From: Atopsyche davidsoni
Taxonomy: Eukaryota; Arthropoda; Insecta; Trichoptera; Hydrobiosidae
Reading direction: 5' to 3'
Assembly (NCBI GenBank): GCA_022113835.1
Contig: JAILWY010000029.1
Span: 5,424,001-5,488,000 of the forward strand
Length of the DNA: 64,000 nt
Shown one piece after another: positions 10,030-27,640 of the stretch (positions are counted from its first letter, which is position 1; each line of letters starts with the position of its first letter). A model generated the notes under the pieces. It was not told the origin of the DNA. It made no database searches and saw nothing but the letters and a program-made list of their open reading frames with translations. A program made the translations under genes and the position numbers.

Positions 10030-10494
10030 GTATTGTCTGTTATATTTTGTTCTAAATGTCGACTTCACATATTATCCCTAAATAACTCAATAGCCACATA
10101 TTGTAAGCCTCACAAGCTGAGCGCAGGACCAGGGGATAGCCATAAAACCATAGCCATAGTAACTGTTGTACATTTAAAAAATAAAATAATAAATGATGTG
10201 TTGTCGGATGAGTCGGACCTCGCCCTTATCGATCTCGTTATTCGAGGGCCTTCTGATAAGTTCATCGTTATTCGGCATTACCAAAGGGATTAATTCACAC
10301 TTGCTATTTACAGTCCTTTGATCGCTTTTATGATTTGTGTTCAGTGGTTTCAACACCTGTGCGTGCTGTGGTTTTGCCTTCAAGCCAAAGCTTGCAAGTC
10401 GGTCGCAAGCTGTGTCGCTAAATATTCATGCTTGCACTAAAAAAAACTCATTATTCAATTTTTAATATTCACGGCGATTGCTTCATTACAAGTT
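10030..10494. other. Non-coding spacer
   Basis: About 465 bases with no gene. A block near 10090-10140 (CCACATATTGTAAGCC...GCGCAGGA) resembles 12828-12870, suggesting a small dispersed repeat. Confidence 0.35.
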
Positions 10495-10870
10495 AAGGTT
10501 AAAAAGGGCGACTATAAATGGCGATTTTCAGATAGCACACGCTTACGTGGTGGCCTTCAGTCGATGATCTCGTGCTTCTGCTTCTCTTCCCTCACCACGC
10601 CCGTAGATACATATATATTTATAAATATATTATATGTGCAGTCTGGTCCTGCTTTTTGTTGATTTTGATTTTTAGTTTGCCAGCGATAATAATCAGTGAT
10701 AAAGAATACAAAAGCCAGCTAACCGCAAACACAAAAACAACTAGCAAAATAATAATGTACAGGGAATTGTATTCACCAGATAACCGCGGGAGGTCCTGGC
10801 CTTCTTCATCAGACGCTGTCCAGTGCTGGCGTTTTCCATGACACCTCGTCCCACTACTCCTTCTATCCAT
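10495..10870 (-). pseudogene. Decayed copy of the terminal exon of the Sushi/MAM gene
   Basis: Bases about 10495-10600 align with 3822-3920 (end of the membrane-protein gene and its 3' flank), including TTAAGGTTAAAAAGGGCGAC and GGCCTTCAGTC. On the minus strand the copy ends VVREEKQKHEIID-stop, against [17 protein letters not shown] in the gene. Farther upstream, in another frame, a hydrophobic segment (SLYIIILLVVFVFAVSWLLY) sits where the TM helix would be. Frame breaks and A/T runs separate the two parts. A truncated duplicate is the simplest reading. Confidence 0.55.
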
Positions 10871-11214
10871 CTCAAGGTCACGACATCCTGGTAGCTCAGC
10901 GTCCCCCTTGCCAAGGTATCATTACCCTTCCGTCTTTATCAAAGACTTTCAATATTTCTCTAAAGTAAAAATCCCACTTGCGAAGTATGCAAGGTACTTC
11001 TAGAACACATTCCTCCACAAGTGCTCTACTCCATTACCGATCCTTTACATTCGTCAAGACGTAGAGATGTGTTCAGTGAGATAATCACCAACCTCCTCTG
11101 AAGGGAAGTACCCGAAGAAGAAGATACCATGTGCTTCAGCACTCTCACTTCCACGCGAAAAGAAAATATTTTATACATACATAAAATAATGAGTAAAGTC
11201 TTGTTTATTTCTAG

Positions 11215-11322
11215 TAAAACACGCGAGTGGGACTCGAGCCCGTTTCTTATGCTCCAATACCAGGAGAGGGCTGTGTTAGTCACTAGACCATAAGCCATTT
11301 TTCTACAACGGTAATAAAACCA
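11215..11322 (-). mobile_element. tRNA-derived SINE fragment
   Basis: The minus strand reads GGGCTCGAGTCCCACTCGCG, a B-box/T-arm-like sequence, preceded by GGCTTATGGTCTAGTGACTA, which resembles a tRNA A-box region. The arms do not close as a complete tRNA, so a SINE or tRNA relic is favoured. Confidence 0.5.
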
Positions 11323-11957
11323 CATCCTGTAAAATCAAAATATAACTTTTACATTTAATAAAAATATACATAGCTAGACCTGAAAACATGACCTGTAGTT
11401 TTGCCGATCGATAAACTGAATAATAATTTATTTTTTTCAACTGCCTTAGAATCTGCAATCTCAAGGCCAGTCAGTGGCGTGCGGTGCACACAGTCAGACA
11501 AGCAATAAAATGCCTTGAATACTTTTCTGCTCGCATGTACCGCACGCCACTCTCAAATACTATAATTATTTTCACGCATTTGAGGATTGTGTTTCACCGT
11601 TTTAAATGGGAAATGTTTATATATATATATTCCTATTTATTTTTCACCGTACCAACATATCTTATCTAGCTCCGTGGCCGGCCGCAATCGCTCTATCCTG
11701 GACGTCAATAGTCGTCGGCAACAATGAGAGTGGGTGGGTAGGTGAAATATCACGGGAGTGGGCGGCGATTGGGTTTATTTTATCTTACTCCACGAACCGA
11801 GATACCGACGCTCAACTGATCTAGAAGGAGAAAATAAGCGAACGACGCTGACTTTAAAGCGATCAGAGGCGATTGCGGCGGCGTATGGCTTGCGATGCGT
11901 AGGTCGTTATAGAGTATTTGGAACCAGCCAAATTTACAAGTAAAACTCATAAGCTGT

Positions 11958-12174
11958 TTTCGCCGTTGATGTTATGTTGCTAGTTGATTATGGATGTAGA
12001 TCAAAAGGCTGGCGAAATGTTTGCGTATTCGTTTATTTGTGTGAATTGGACAAGACAGAATAATACGTGGTTACTGGTCGAGTGCCTGCGTCTCTCTATG
12101 GGGGGCTGGGGTTGTAGGGTTGTAGAGCTTAACAAGTCAAATATTGTAGCGGTGTATTTGCACTGACCGCTACA
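11958..12174 (-). mobile_element. Solo LTR (TGTAG...GGCGAAA family), copy 2
   Basis: 217 bp, reversed, flanked by exact 4-bp duplications CTGT (11954-11957 and 12175-12178). Shares most of its length with copies at 1658 and 33187 but has an internal deletion near 12105-12130. Confidence 0.8.
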
Positions 12175-12178
12175 CTGT

Positions 12179-13391
12179 AAATATGCAACAAGGCAAACTC
12201 AAAAGCCATCTTTATACAAGGATTAGATTAGAGATTAGATTTTTGAAAGCATGAGAGCATTGCCTCGTGTCCAGGAGACTCCTCGGAGGCAGACGCCTGG
12301 AGATGACGAGGCTCGCATGAATGGGCTTGAACCCTGGCGTGGTGAGTACTCCGGCCTTATCGGCGTGTTGACGGAGTGCGTGAAATGAAAGGAATTTCTT
12401 TTATATCAGAAATTGTTCGTGAAACATCCGTTCGAGTGCACTGAGAGATAAGATAATTGATTGTTATTTTTAATCATTCTGTCAAGTTTACATGCACAAA
12501 TAAACAGTGGTTTGCGGTTTGTGGAAACGATGAGGCACTGCTTGTCCTAAAATATATTTTAAGCAATTAAATAAATAGTTTTGGGTATGTTTCGTTGGAG
12601 TGTGCAGCGATAATGCGATAGTAAATTAGATAATACAATTTATTGTTGTGTTTTTATTTTTGCATATTACCGCAGGAAAGTGTTTTTTTTTTTTGTTTGA
12701 GACGAATATTCAAACGCTCTTGTATTTGAAACGATAATTTATTTTATGGAGTTACAATTAGGTACATTTTACACATATTTTTCTCATACGAAAATAAAAG
12801 AATACCATGTACGCTACCATCTAAGCCACATGTTGTAAACCCCACAACCTGCGCGCAGGATCACAGGTAGATACATACCGTAATATAAAGTAGTTCTAAG
12901 ATGTATTATATATTATTACCTGAATCAAATAATCTTGTTTTTTGGTGAAAAGTTCTTCTGGCCCCAAAAACTTTATCTACATATTACATATTGTTGGTAA
13001 TTTATTTTTTTGTTTGACCTACCAGACTGCAAACATAAAAGTTTTTAGAGTACTTGTACTGCAGTTAATATTTTTAGTAAGACCGATTATTTTTATTTTT
13101 AAATAAAAAATCCCAATGAATTTTATTGGTTGATGTGTCAGAAAAATAAATTATTTTTAAAAATGCTTTAATTTAAGTTTTTCTGTTATTTTTGTAGCCT
13201 TATTTTTTTTATTTATTTCGGAAGAAAATATATTTTTGCGCTTAGCTGGCAACACAAGCCGACCATAGACTCGAATGCGACAGCGACAAAAAACAGAAAC
13301 AAATGAACGGGGGCGAACGACGGTGGGCGACCGAATAGATAAATTAATACATTGTCACCACTTTCATGTGGTATTAGTTAGTTTTGTTAAA
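12179..13391. promoter_or_regulatory. Upstream region of the ZAD zinc-finger gene
   Basis: AT-rich DNA with no ORF I can support. TGGCAACA at 13247-13254, 145 bases before the ATG, recurs upstream of other starts in this window and may be a core-promoter element. A GC-richer stretch at 12260-12370 is unassigned. Confidence 0.35.
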
Positions 13392-18787
<5,396 letters not shown>

Positions 18788-21450
18788 CAGGGCGCGGTAT
18801 TCATACGGATAGCTAACTGTTGCCCGGCATTCTTCTCTTACGGGCTAGAGATATATATTAAGGGGATTCCACACGTGTTGCAGACTTTTCAACCTCATAC
18901 TCAAAAAAACTAAATAGAACAGCTTATTTCCAAAATTCGGTAATTTGAGGTCACCTTGCATGCAAAAAGAAAGCCACTTTGAGTACATTAAAACAATATT
19001 GTTTTCAAACAAAAGCGCTCTATAACTCTGTACCTGTTCCAATGCCTGACGACAAACCGATGGTTCACGTCGAAGCGCTTAATTTGATAAATGAACAACG
19101 TGTAGGTGATTTTGCAATTCCGTCAGCCGATGATCGTCCTCCTCGCAGATGTACAGTAAGCAAGATTTACGCAACTTGCAAGTTTGCAAGTTGAACGGCA
19201 ATGAATCTATGTATGTTGTCAAAACCATCCTGGATGTATAATTGAAAGTAAAAATTTTAAAATCATTAAAATCCTTGACCACAAATTTGATGGATTTTGA
19301 TATTTTTATTTTTTATAAAAACAATATTTATTAGCTTGTAATTTGATAAAAATGATATTTTTCAGAAAATTTATTAGTTGAAATAATATTATTTTTGTAC
19401 AAAAATATTTTTTATAAAAAACTGAAACAAAATTAGATTTCTAAACTGTTTGTGTTTCAAATGACGATAGGACCGATCGGGAGGTGTGTGACAAGTTCGG
19501 AATCTGCTTGTATAAATAATATTGAGAGTTATATTGAAATGTTTTAAACTCGCGCAGCCAAAACGTAGGGTTTATATTGTTATTTTTTTATAAAAGAGAG
19601 TTGAGATGTATACTTATTCAAGGACTCGGCGAATCCCCTGCACCGCTGGCTGCGTAGCCAAGCCCTGCTGCTCGAAAGGGAAAAGAGTTGCAGCTGTGAC
19701 CTGATGAAATTTATGTGCATTTGCTTTTTTTTTTTAGGAAAAGAAACTGCGGAAGCCAAACGGAAAAATTATTTATTCTAATATTTTTTCCTCAGTTTGT
19801 TAAACTAACTGATTACTTTCCCAGTGAAGCGGCTCTTTTTTTATCCTGATTCTAGCATCTCGGTAGTATGTGAATCCACAGGAATAACTTTGTGTCATCT
19901 CAATGTCTGCTGATGAAATCGTTTGCTTCTTGATTAGTGTGGAAAGTATTACTACGCATTATTTAGAATTCGAAATTAGCAAAAACAAGCAATTTCTTCA
20001 GCAGACAATCGGAGCCAATCGATGGAAATTGCGCTTATAAAAGTTGATGGTAGAATGCATTGATTTCAGCTGACCCGGTATACTTCGAAGTCGATCAAGA
20101 ATTGTTATCACAAGTCATCTTTACTGACTAGTGATTTTGCCATATAAATACTGTTTTATTGATTAGCTATCTGAAAGCTAGATGAAAATATCGACAGCTC
20201 AATAGTTATTTTTACAATTCACGTCTACTGTTTCCATTGTTGAGTTTTATTTTTAACTGGGCTTTGCATCAGTAGATCGGTGAATAGTTCGGGAGTACAA
20301 ATATGTTTGGCCCCATCACCTAACCTAGCACAGAGCGAGCGGCTCATTGTGAAGTCTGTTTTAAAGATGTACCTCTTTTTTATAATTTAAATAAAATCTC
20401 GATTGTTCGCACACGCTGTTCAGTTGGAATGATGGCTTCTCTTTATTGTCACATTTCTTTTGGGAAATGCTGCATAAGCAATGGAAAGAACTTTATCATT
20501 CCGACGACACGGCTGTTTATTATAGATGTTGATATTACATTATTCCATAATAAAATAAATTTATTTCATTAAAATCAGTTTTTATTTTGCTGAACGTGCA
20601 ATGCATTTATGACGCAATGCGTCAGCAGTGAATGCCCAATGCCGTGGAAGTGACGATTCATCGAAAAACCCCTTGATCCATGATGAAATAAAATGGATGA
20701 CTTGGGTTCTGTTTCTGTTTTAATATTGCCAATGCTAGGAATAAAGAATAGGACGGGAGGCGGAGTGAGGTCCGAATGACAACAGCGCTGCCGGATTAAC
20801 TTTTGAATAAAAACAATATTCATTTATTTAATATTAATAATACAATCAAGCAGAAGACATTATAATTTGTTACGTTTCCACTGATCAACAATAATAGTTA
20901 CAAAAATTACATTAAAAATTGATATTTAATAAACAAAAATTAAATTGGAAACATCTAACCCATCAGAAAACATTATTAAAGTTGATACCATAATTACTAA
21001 AGTAAAAATGTTTTACAGTAACGCCAAGTTGGACTGATGCTACACCATTGATTGCATCACGACAACGTGTAAAATATTAATATATAACAAAGTAAAACGA
21101 TTATTGATGAGATAAGTTTGTGACACAAATGACGTTTTAAAGTTTCAATACATGTAAATTTTTAGCTTTTCGATTAAATATATCAAAACAATATACTAAT
21201 AAACGGGCTCCTTGCCAAACACAAAATAACTACTTCAAAAGGTCTTACGTGGGTAGTCGCGAAGTTTGACAGCATTAATCACAGATTGTCAAGATTTCCA
21301 AACAATGCAGGTTAATTTATGAATTTGTAAAGCTTTTCAATATTAAAACCAGCCATAAATAAAAGATTCCTTTTACATTATAAATTCATTTCTGACGATT
21401 TGAAAGTATACAAAAGGATTCTCATCTGCGTGAATAAGTTGAAACTTCTT
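18788..21450. other. Intergenic region between the ZAD gene and finger gene B
   Basis: About 2.7 kb, AT-rich. Presumably contains the 3' UTR of the ZAD gene. No recognisable transposon ends or coding segments. A GC-richer patch at 20590-20790 has no assigned role. Confidence 0.4.
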
Positions 21451-23050
21451 TTAATCATTGTTTAGGGGGCGTGTCTGCGGCCAATTCTCGGCGGCCTCCT
21501 TGATTAAATGTTTCAGCAGGTGGTTTCTCAAATTGGCTTTTGAAATGCTCGCGTACGGGCATTGGTCGCAAACAAAAGGCTTAATGCCAGTGTGGGTCAG
21601 TTTGTGGACTTTTAAACTACTCTTGGCGTTGCATACGTGCGAGCATTGGTCACAAGCAAAAGGCTTCTCTCCAGTGTGAGAACGTTTGTGTTGAATCAAT
21701 TGAGTGTTTGAGCAGCACGTGTACGGACATTCATCACAAGAAAAGGGTTTCTCATCGGAATGAATGAGTTTGTGGCGATTTAAATCAGTTTGCCGGATAC
21801 ACGTGTACGTGCATTGATCGCAGCCAAACGGCCTGATGCCTGTATGGATGAGTTTGTGTCCTCTCAAATGGCTTTGTGAATTGCATGCGTACGAACATTG
21901 ATCACAAGAAAAAAGCTTCTTGCCAGTGTGCTTGAGTTGGTGAGATATTAAAGAACGTTTTGAACTGCATACGTAGGAGCATTGGTCGCAAGCGAAAGAT
22001 TTCTCACCGGTATGAATAAGTATGTGACATTTTAAATGACTCAGTTGTTTGAATGTGTTTGAACAAAGTTCACAGACATAAGGCTTCTCTCCGGTATGGA
22101 CACGTTTGTGGGTTTTCAAATTACTCTTACTATTGCATGTAAACGAACAAAAGTCACAAGTGAATGATTTCTCTTCGTTAAGATCGAGCTTGTGACGTTT
22201 TAAATTAGTCTTTGATTTGGGTGTGTACTTTGCTGTGGAGCCAGTTGGGATGATCTTGATATCTTCTTCTTGATTGAAACAGACAGGAACAATGTCGAGA
22301 GCTTTCAGTCGCACCTGAAACAAGAAACAAATTGATTAAAATGTTGCAATACATTGCAGATACAAAACCAATTCTACTATATATAAAATTGTTACTATAA
22401 GCAATGCTCAACTCATTTTAACCTAATTGATCAGATTTTGTGGTAAATGTGATCTAATAATCAAACTGACTTTTTTTCTGAACATTTTGCAATTTCTTTA
22501 CTTTCAGGAATGACATCTATATATGTGCTAATATTGTCGTTCAATCCATATTTCCAAAGAAAAATGTTAAATGTCAGAGCAATAGATGAAATAAAGACAA
22601 ATCAGATTGATCAGAGTCTTCAGGTTATAGATTTGACCATTTATTAAAGAGATTCTACAGTTATATTGAATGCGATACTTTATTTTTAGAACAATTTCAT
22701 TAAATATTAATGAAAAGCATAATTCATTCTCACTTTGAAAGAAAGTGTTTCGTGTGTTTAAGTGACAGACATGAATGGTTACAAATCGTTATTAGAAGTA
22801 AGGGCGTTACCTGTTTTCCACTGGCGGAGCTTGAAGATACTTCTCGGTAATTCAAGAATGCTCTCTCCGAAATGCACTCCTTTATTTTATCATCGCAATC
22901 GGGAGCTTCTTGGTAAATCGAAGCATCAGCTCCACCGCAACGGGCGTCCTCGACAGACGCATCTTCGCGTTTAATAGAGAAAACATCACATATAATGGGT
23001 CCACCGAACTCTTCAGCGTTTTCAATTTCCTCCTTGATATCTTCGTCCAT
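21451..23050 (-). CDS. C2H2 zinc-finger protein B with SUMO-motif N-terminal module (367 aa, 2 exons)
   Basis: Putative DNA-binding regulator. Minus-strand exon 1 is 22811-23050 (80 codons, ATG 23048-23050, donor CAG|GTAACG, phase 0). Exon 2 is 21451-22314 (acceptor TTTCAG, stop TAA 21451-21453). Exon 1 starts MDEDIKEEIE and contains two psi-K-x-E motifs (IKEE, IKRE). Exon 2 encodes eight C2H2 fingers from C133, most with TGEKP-type linkers. They are preceded by a degenerate one (SKTNLKRHKLDL) that has lost its cysteine pair and second histidine. Paralogues C and D lie at 30-35 kb. Target sites are unknown. Confidence 0.9.
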
Positions 23051-23460
23051 TCAGCGGGGACTCTCAACAGGGTTATGTGGAAAAGCCTTGCATGACTCGT
23101 CACCTATCAAATATTATCAACGGTGCCGATAAAGAAACCTGCCGCGATATAGATACGGACCAAATTTTTTAGAGTATTAATAAAATGTACTCTAAAGCTC
23201 AATCGTAAGTCGTAACGTTGCAAATTTGATTATTATCGGCGGGCGGGAGCACGGCAGCAAGAGATACAACATGGCATGCACGCATTTCCTCCTTTAACCT
23301 CAGTGCTCTCTGGCCGTCAGCCAGAGAGAAGCTTTGTCTCTGGTCATCGCTGAGTTTTAATCGGAAAAAATATAATTTAAAATATAATTGATTGTATTTG
23401 AAATAAAACCTATTATTTGAAAAAAATAAATATGTAGATTATTAATAAATAGGTGTAATA

Positions 23461-25025
23461 TAAAAGATATTATATAACAATAAATATATATATATTTTTT
23501 TTAATTTCTGGCAACATTGCCGGCGTTAGTATTGATTTTCTTTTGTCCGCTGCCGGCAGACTTGGGGACGCTTTCTGCAGACGGAGATGAGAGCCACCCC
23601 TGTCCAGTCGCAGTCCTGGCGCAGTCCTGAGGCACAATGAACAGTAAAAACTGCTCAAGGTAAGTTATTTATCAAGTTTAACGCCTATGTAAACGTATGA
23701 AAATATTTCATTAAATATAAGTTTATACTGAATAATTATTATTAATGGCTGCTAGAGTAGGTTTTTTTTAAATTTATTGTTACGCGGTTCACTGCCTGAA
23801 CAACGCCAAGTAATATTCACAAATTGTTCGTTTTCATTTAGGTGATCTCGCATGGTCCTTCGCCGGCTGGAGCAGAGGTGAGCGGTCGCGCCCCATCCCT
23901 GTGAAAGGCAGCGACCATGAAGCCGTCTCAAGAGTCAAGAAAGAAGATGTCGTCAGCGACAGGCCTCTGTCGTCAGTGGCCTGCTTCACAGCTTGCGGGT
24001 CGTGCAACCATTGCAAATATGAAAAATACAAGGTTTTGCTGACATTACAATCTACCGAATGCTTTTTAAGGGATTAATCACATACGTTCAGATTGTATGG
24101 AAGACATTTAAGTCTGATGATTTGATGTCAAATCACGTTGGTCGAAATACCAGGGCCAAAATGTTGAAACATATAACAAACAAAAAGGTAGCACAATACC
24201 TAAAAAATCTATATTTCATCAAATATGGCTAAAAACTGCAAATTCAATAACACAAAAAAAGTTTTCCACAATCTTTCAGCCAAAATGTTGGAACATATAA
24301 CAAACAAAAAGGCAGCAAAATACCTAAAAAATCAATATTTCAACAAATATGGCTGAAAATTGATTTACAAAAAAAGTTTTCCACGATCTTTCAAACAAAA
24401 GGTTGGATCATATAACAAACAAAAAGGTAGCAAAATACCTAAAAAATCAATATTTCAACAAATATGGCTGAAAAATTGATTTACAAAAAAAGTTTTCCAC
24501 GATCTTTCAAACAAAAGGTTGGATCATATAACAAACAAAAAGGTAGCACAATACCTAAATAATCAATATTTCAACAAATATGGCTGAAAATTGATTTACA
24601 AAAAAAGTTTTCCACGATCTTTCAAACAAAAGGTTGGATCATATAACAAACAAAAAGGTAGCAAAATACCTAAAAAATCAATATTTCAACAAATATGGCT
24701 GAAAATTGATTTACAAAAAAAGTTTTCCACGATCTTTCAAACAAAAGGTTGGATCATATAACAAACAAAAAGGTAGCAAAATACCTAAAAAATCAATATT
24801 TCAACAAATATGGCTGAAATTTGATTTACAAAAAAAGTTTTCCACGATCTTTCAAACAAAAGGTTGGATCATATAACAAACAAAAAGGTAGCAAAATACC
24901 TAAAAAATAAATATTTCAACAAATATGGCTGAAAATTGATTTACAAAAAAAGTTTTCCATGATCTTTCAAACAAAAGGTTATAACACTCAGTAACTAAAA
25001 TATAACTCTCTCCATTTCTGTCATT
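23461..25025. repeat. Large interspersed repeat, copy 1, with internal 115-bp tandem array
   Basis: 23500-24140 is nearly identical to 27710-28360 in direct orientation. Each copy starts with a TA microsatellite and TGGCAACATTGCC. It then has a GC-rich block with a canonical donor (CTCAAG|GTAAGT), an AT-rich stretch, and an acceptor-like TTCATTTAG before another GC-rich block. In copy 1 this is followed by about seven tandem units of about 115 bp (24150-24985), each carrying GTTTTCCACGATCTTTCAAA; copy 2 has only one. Spliced across these sites, the ATG at 23637 meets a stop after eight codons, so no protein is claimed. The class of element is unresolved (Helitron-like, or a transcribed non-coding unit). 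Confidence 0.75.
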
Positions 25026-25091
25026 TGTTACAGAATAAAACCACTTCAACATGGTAAATTGATAATCCTAATAATTTATGATCAAACATTT

Positions 25092-25287
25092 ACGATTCAG
25101 AAACATTTTGAAAAACACTACCCTTATAAATCCTGACATTACGATTCAGAGACATTTTGAAATACACTACCCTTATAAATCCTGACATTACGATTCAGAG
25201 ACATTTTGAAATACACTACCCTTATAAATCCTGACATTACGATTCAGAAACATTTTTAAATACATTATCCTTATAAATCCTCACAAA
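25092..25287. repeat. Tandem repeat, four copies of 49 bp
   Basis: ACGATTCAGA(G/A)ACATTTTGAA recurs at 25092, 25141, 25190 and 25239, each unit ending CCTTATAAATCCTGACATT. The last copy has diverged. Confidence 0.85.
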
Positions 25288-25630
25288 GCAATAATATTGA
25301 ATCTTCACTATTTGAATATTAATTATTCACAAACATTTGCATTGAAAGATACATTGTAATATTTTTCACAGTGAGAAATGTGTGATTTATAAGGCTTATT
25401 TTATTTTCAGTGAGTAAAATTGTTTGAACTGCACTGTTACAATAAATACTCGGTACATTCCAGCTATGTAATCCATTCTCACGGTCACAATAGAGGCAAA
25501 ACCCTGAAAAAATGTTTTGTGGTTTTCCTTTATTTATCGATTTAGATTCCTGAGATGTACCAAGCCAGAAGCGGTTGCAGTCGCTTTGTAATTGCTCACT
25601 TACCCGACTCATCCCCTGCGGAACTGTAAA

Positions 25631-27107
25631 TTATGACAAACTTTTATAAATAAACAATGTGGAAAAACTATTTAATTTGTTCCCATTCTCCACAAATGCC
25701 TTATCTCCTGCATTAAAGTCAGATTGAGTTCTATTTTTATTTAATAGTTTATTATAGCTATGTGATTTTATAGAATTTTCAAACGCTATTTTTCTATCTC
25801 TAATCCATTCAATATCCTTTGAAAAATAGCTGGCGATGTTTTCAATCCAAAAGGTAAGCAACTCCATTGATAATCACCTTCCTGTGTTACAAAAGCAGTT
25901 TTTTTCCTATCTTCAATTCGTAGCGGGATAGCCCAAAATGCTGAATTGATGTTGTAGGGGTTAGTACCTACATCGGAACACGTGTCTTACGGCCTGTTGG
26001 AATGTGACATTCGATCCTTAATCCATTAAATATTTTATTAGGCTGCCATTAAAGTAGAACATAATCTCTTAGTAATTAGCGGTCAGTCAAAGGCGATCGT
26101 ATTCAGGCGAGATGTCCTCGCAATGAGACACCCCCGATACGTGGGAATCTTCCTGTTTACGCCAGCCACAAAGGCAGCGGGACCCTATATAAGCGGCTTC
26201 CCCACGCCTCTCCAGAGAGACCTCGCGGCATCGAACCAGTAACCACGTACTTTTCTAACAAGTGTAGTTATACTAAATAAACTACGAATACGCAAATATT
26301 TCGCCAGCCTTCTGATTTCCAACCATACATCAATCCTGCAACCACATCATCTGAATCTTCAACAACACACATTTCAACCTGCGGCAAATTGGCTGACATC
26401 ATATTCATCGGCGAAATTGGTGACCCCGACGTGATTCATATTCATTGGCGAAAATGTCTAATGTAGTGAAAAACTCCGAATCTCTTGTCTTAATCACTAG
26501 GTTTTTGATCAATGGAAACGGTTGAGCTTGTGGTACTACTATTTTATTTAGATCTCTGAAATCTATGCACAGTCTTGACTTTCTATTGTTTTCTTTTTTA
26601 AAAGCCCAAGTTACTGGTGCCGCAAATGAGCTATAAGATTTGTGCCAAGTAACTTTGCTATTTGCTGTTCTATTTCTTTTTTGTCTTCCACTGAACACCT
26701 ATAAGGCCTTTTACTACAATATTTGTCTGTGAGTAGATCAATACATGCTTCATATTCTCTGACCGTACCAATGTCATATTTGTCTTTTGCAAAAATTGAC
26801 TTTTAAGTTTCTATCAGTTTATGTATTCTGACCTATGTTGAAGATTCAAATTACTCGTACTTATTTTAAAATCTTCTTTTATATGTTCATTGAAATTTAT
26901 TGAACGTGAATTTATTTCATTTCTTACTTCCTTAGAAGTGTTGTTTTTTTCGTACTCCCATATAGGGTAGTTTCCTTCTTTTATTTTTATTAATTCTCTT
27001 TTTTTATGGCATGAAGTCATTGGTTCTGCTGTCAATTTGGTAATTTCCTCCAAATACTGCTCACCAAACTGTGAATTCTCGTCTTCATTCAAATATATTT
27101 TTCTCAA
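25631..27107 (-). mobile_element. Ty3/gypsy-type retrotransposon pol fragment, split by an LTR insertion
   Basis: The minus strand from 27107 encodes a pre-RT region. From about 26690 it reads SFAAPVTWAFKKE, SRLCIDFRDLNKI and FTTLDI, the start of a gypsy reverse transcriptase. The frame resumes at about 25952 with NSAFWAIPLRIEDRKKTAF and WSCLPFGLKTSPAIF. The two halves are separated by the LTR at 25953-26453. The YxDD block, RNase H and integrase are not visible. It is a dead fragment. Confidence 0.85.
25953..26453 (+). mobile_element. LTR with primer-binding-site stub, nested in gypsy RT
   Basis: Starts TGTAGGGGTTAG, ends ATTGGCGAAA, and is flanked by exact 4-bp duplications ATGT (25949-25952 and 26454-26457). 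It contains a TATA-like CCCTATATAAG at about 26185. The apparent LTR 3' end (CATATTCATCGGCGAAA, to 26416) is followed by TGGTGACCCCGACGTGAT, a tRNA-primer-binding-type sequence. A second copy of the LTR end (CATATTCATTGGCGAAA, 26437-26453) then closes the insertion. Confidence 0.75.
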
Positions 27108-27640
27108 TTCTGCATTGAACTGACTGGTGGCTTTTTTTTAGTGAGTTCTATATTTTAATAAATACATTAAAGTCTATGGCTGCGTGCTTATTGATGAGCT
27201 TCAAATCATCCGGTGTCTCAATGGAGGTTATGTTTATTAAATTACTTTTTCCATCTACTGACCCTTGCATAGCAAATTTAAAATTTAGTTTTTCCATTTT
27301 TCTTTATGACTACAATTGTCGTTTTATAAGACAATATAAACAATGGCGTTGCTCTGTAAACAAAGTTTTTTTATTTTTTTTTAACATTTACATATACAAT
27401 AATAATAGTTTCTCAGTTTAATACAAGTTCAATATCTTACCTGTAAACAAAGAAACGACAATTTAAGTCTATAGTCCTACTAAAACTAAAAATTAAATTA
27501 ATATTTTATTCGGCTATTTCTGACAGTTCAGTCAAATGTCAGAACTAATGGCGGCTCCTATGGAACGTTACATTATTTTATCGACTGCCTATTGTTTTAC
27601 CGACAAAACAAATTAAGAAAATATATTTTCTTTACATATA
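27108..27640. other. AT-rich spacer
   Basis: No supportable gene. ATTAATTAAA-type runs and poly-T tracts lead into a TA microsatellite (about 27635-27715) at the edge of the next repeat copy. Confidence 0.35.

Noticed and set aside
24150..25287. Regular direct repeats suggesting a CRISPR array
   Set aside because: Units of 115 and 49 bp follow each other without unique spacers, and the genome is eukaryotic; these are minisatellites.
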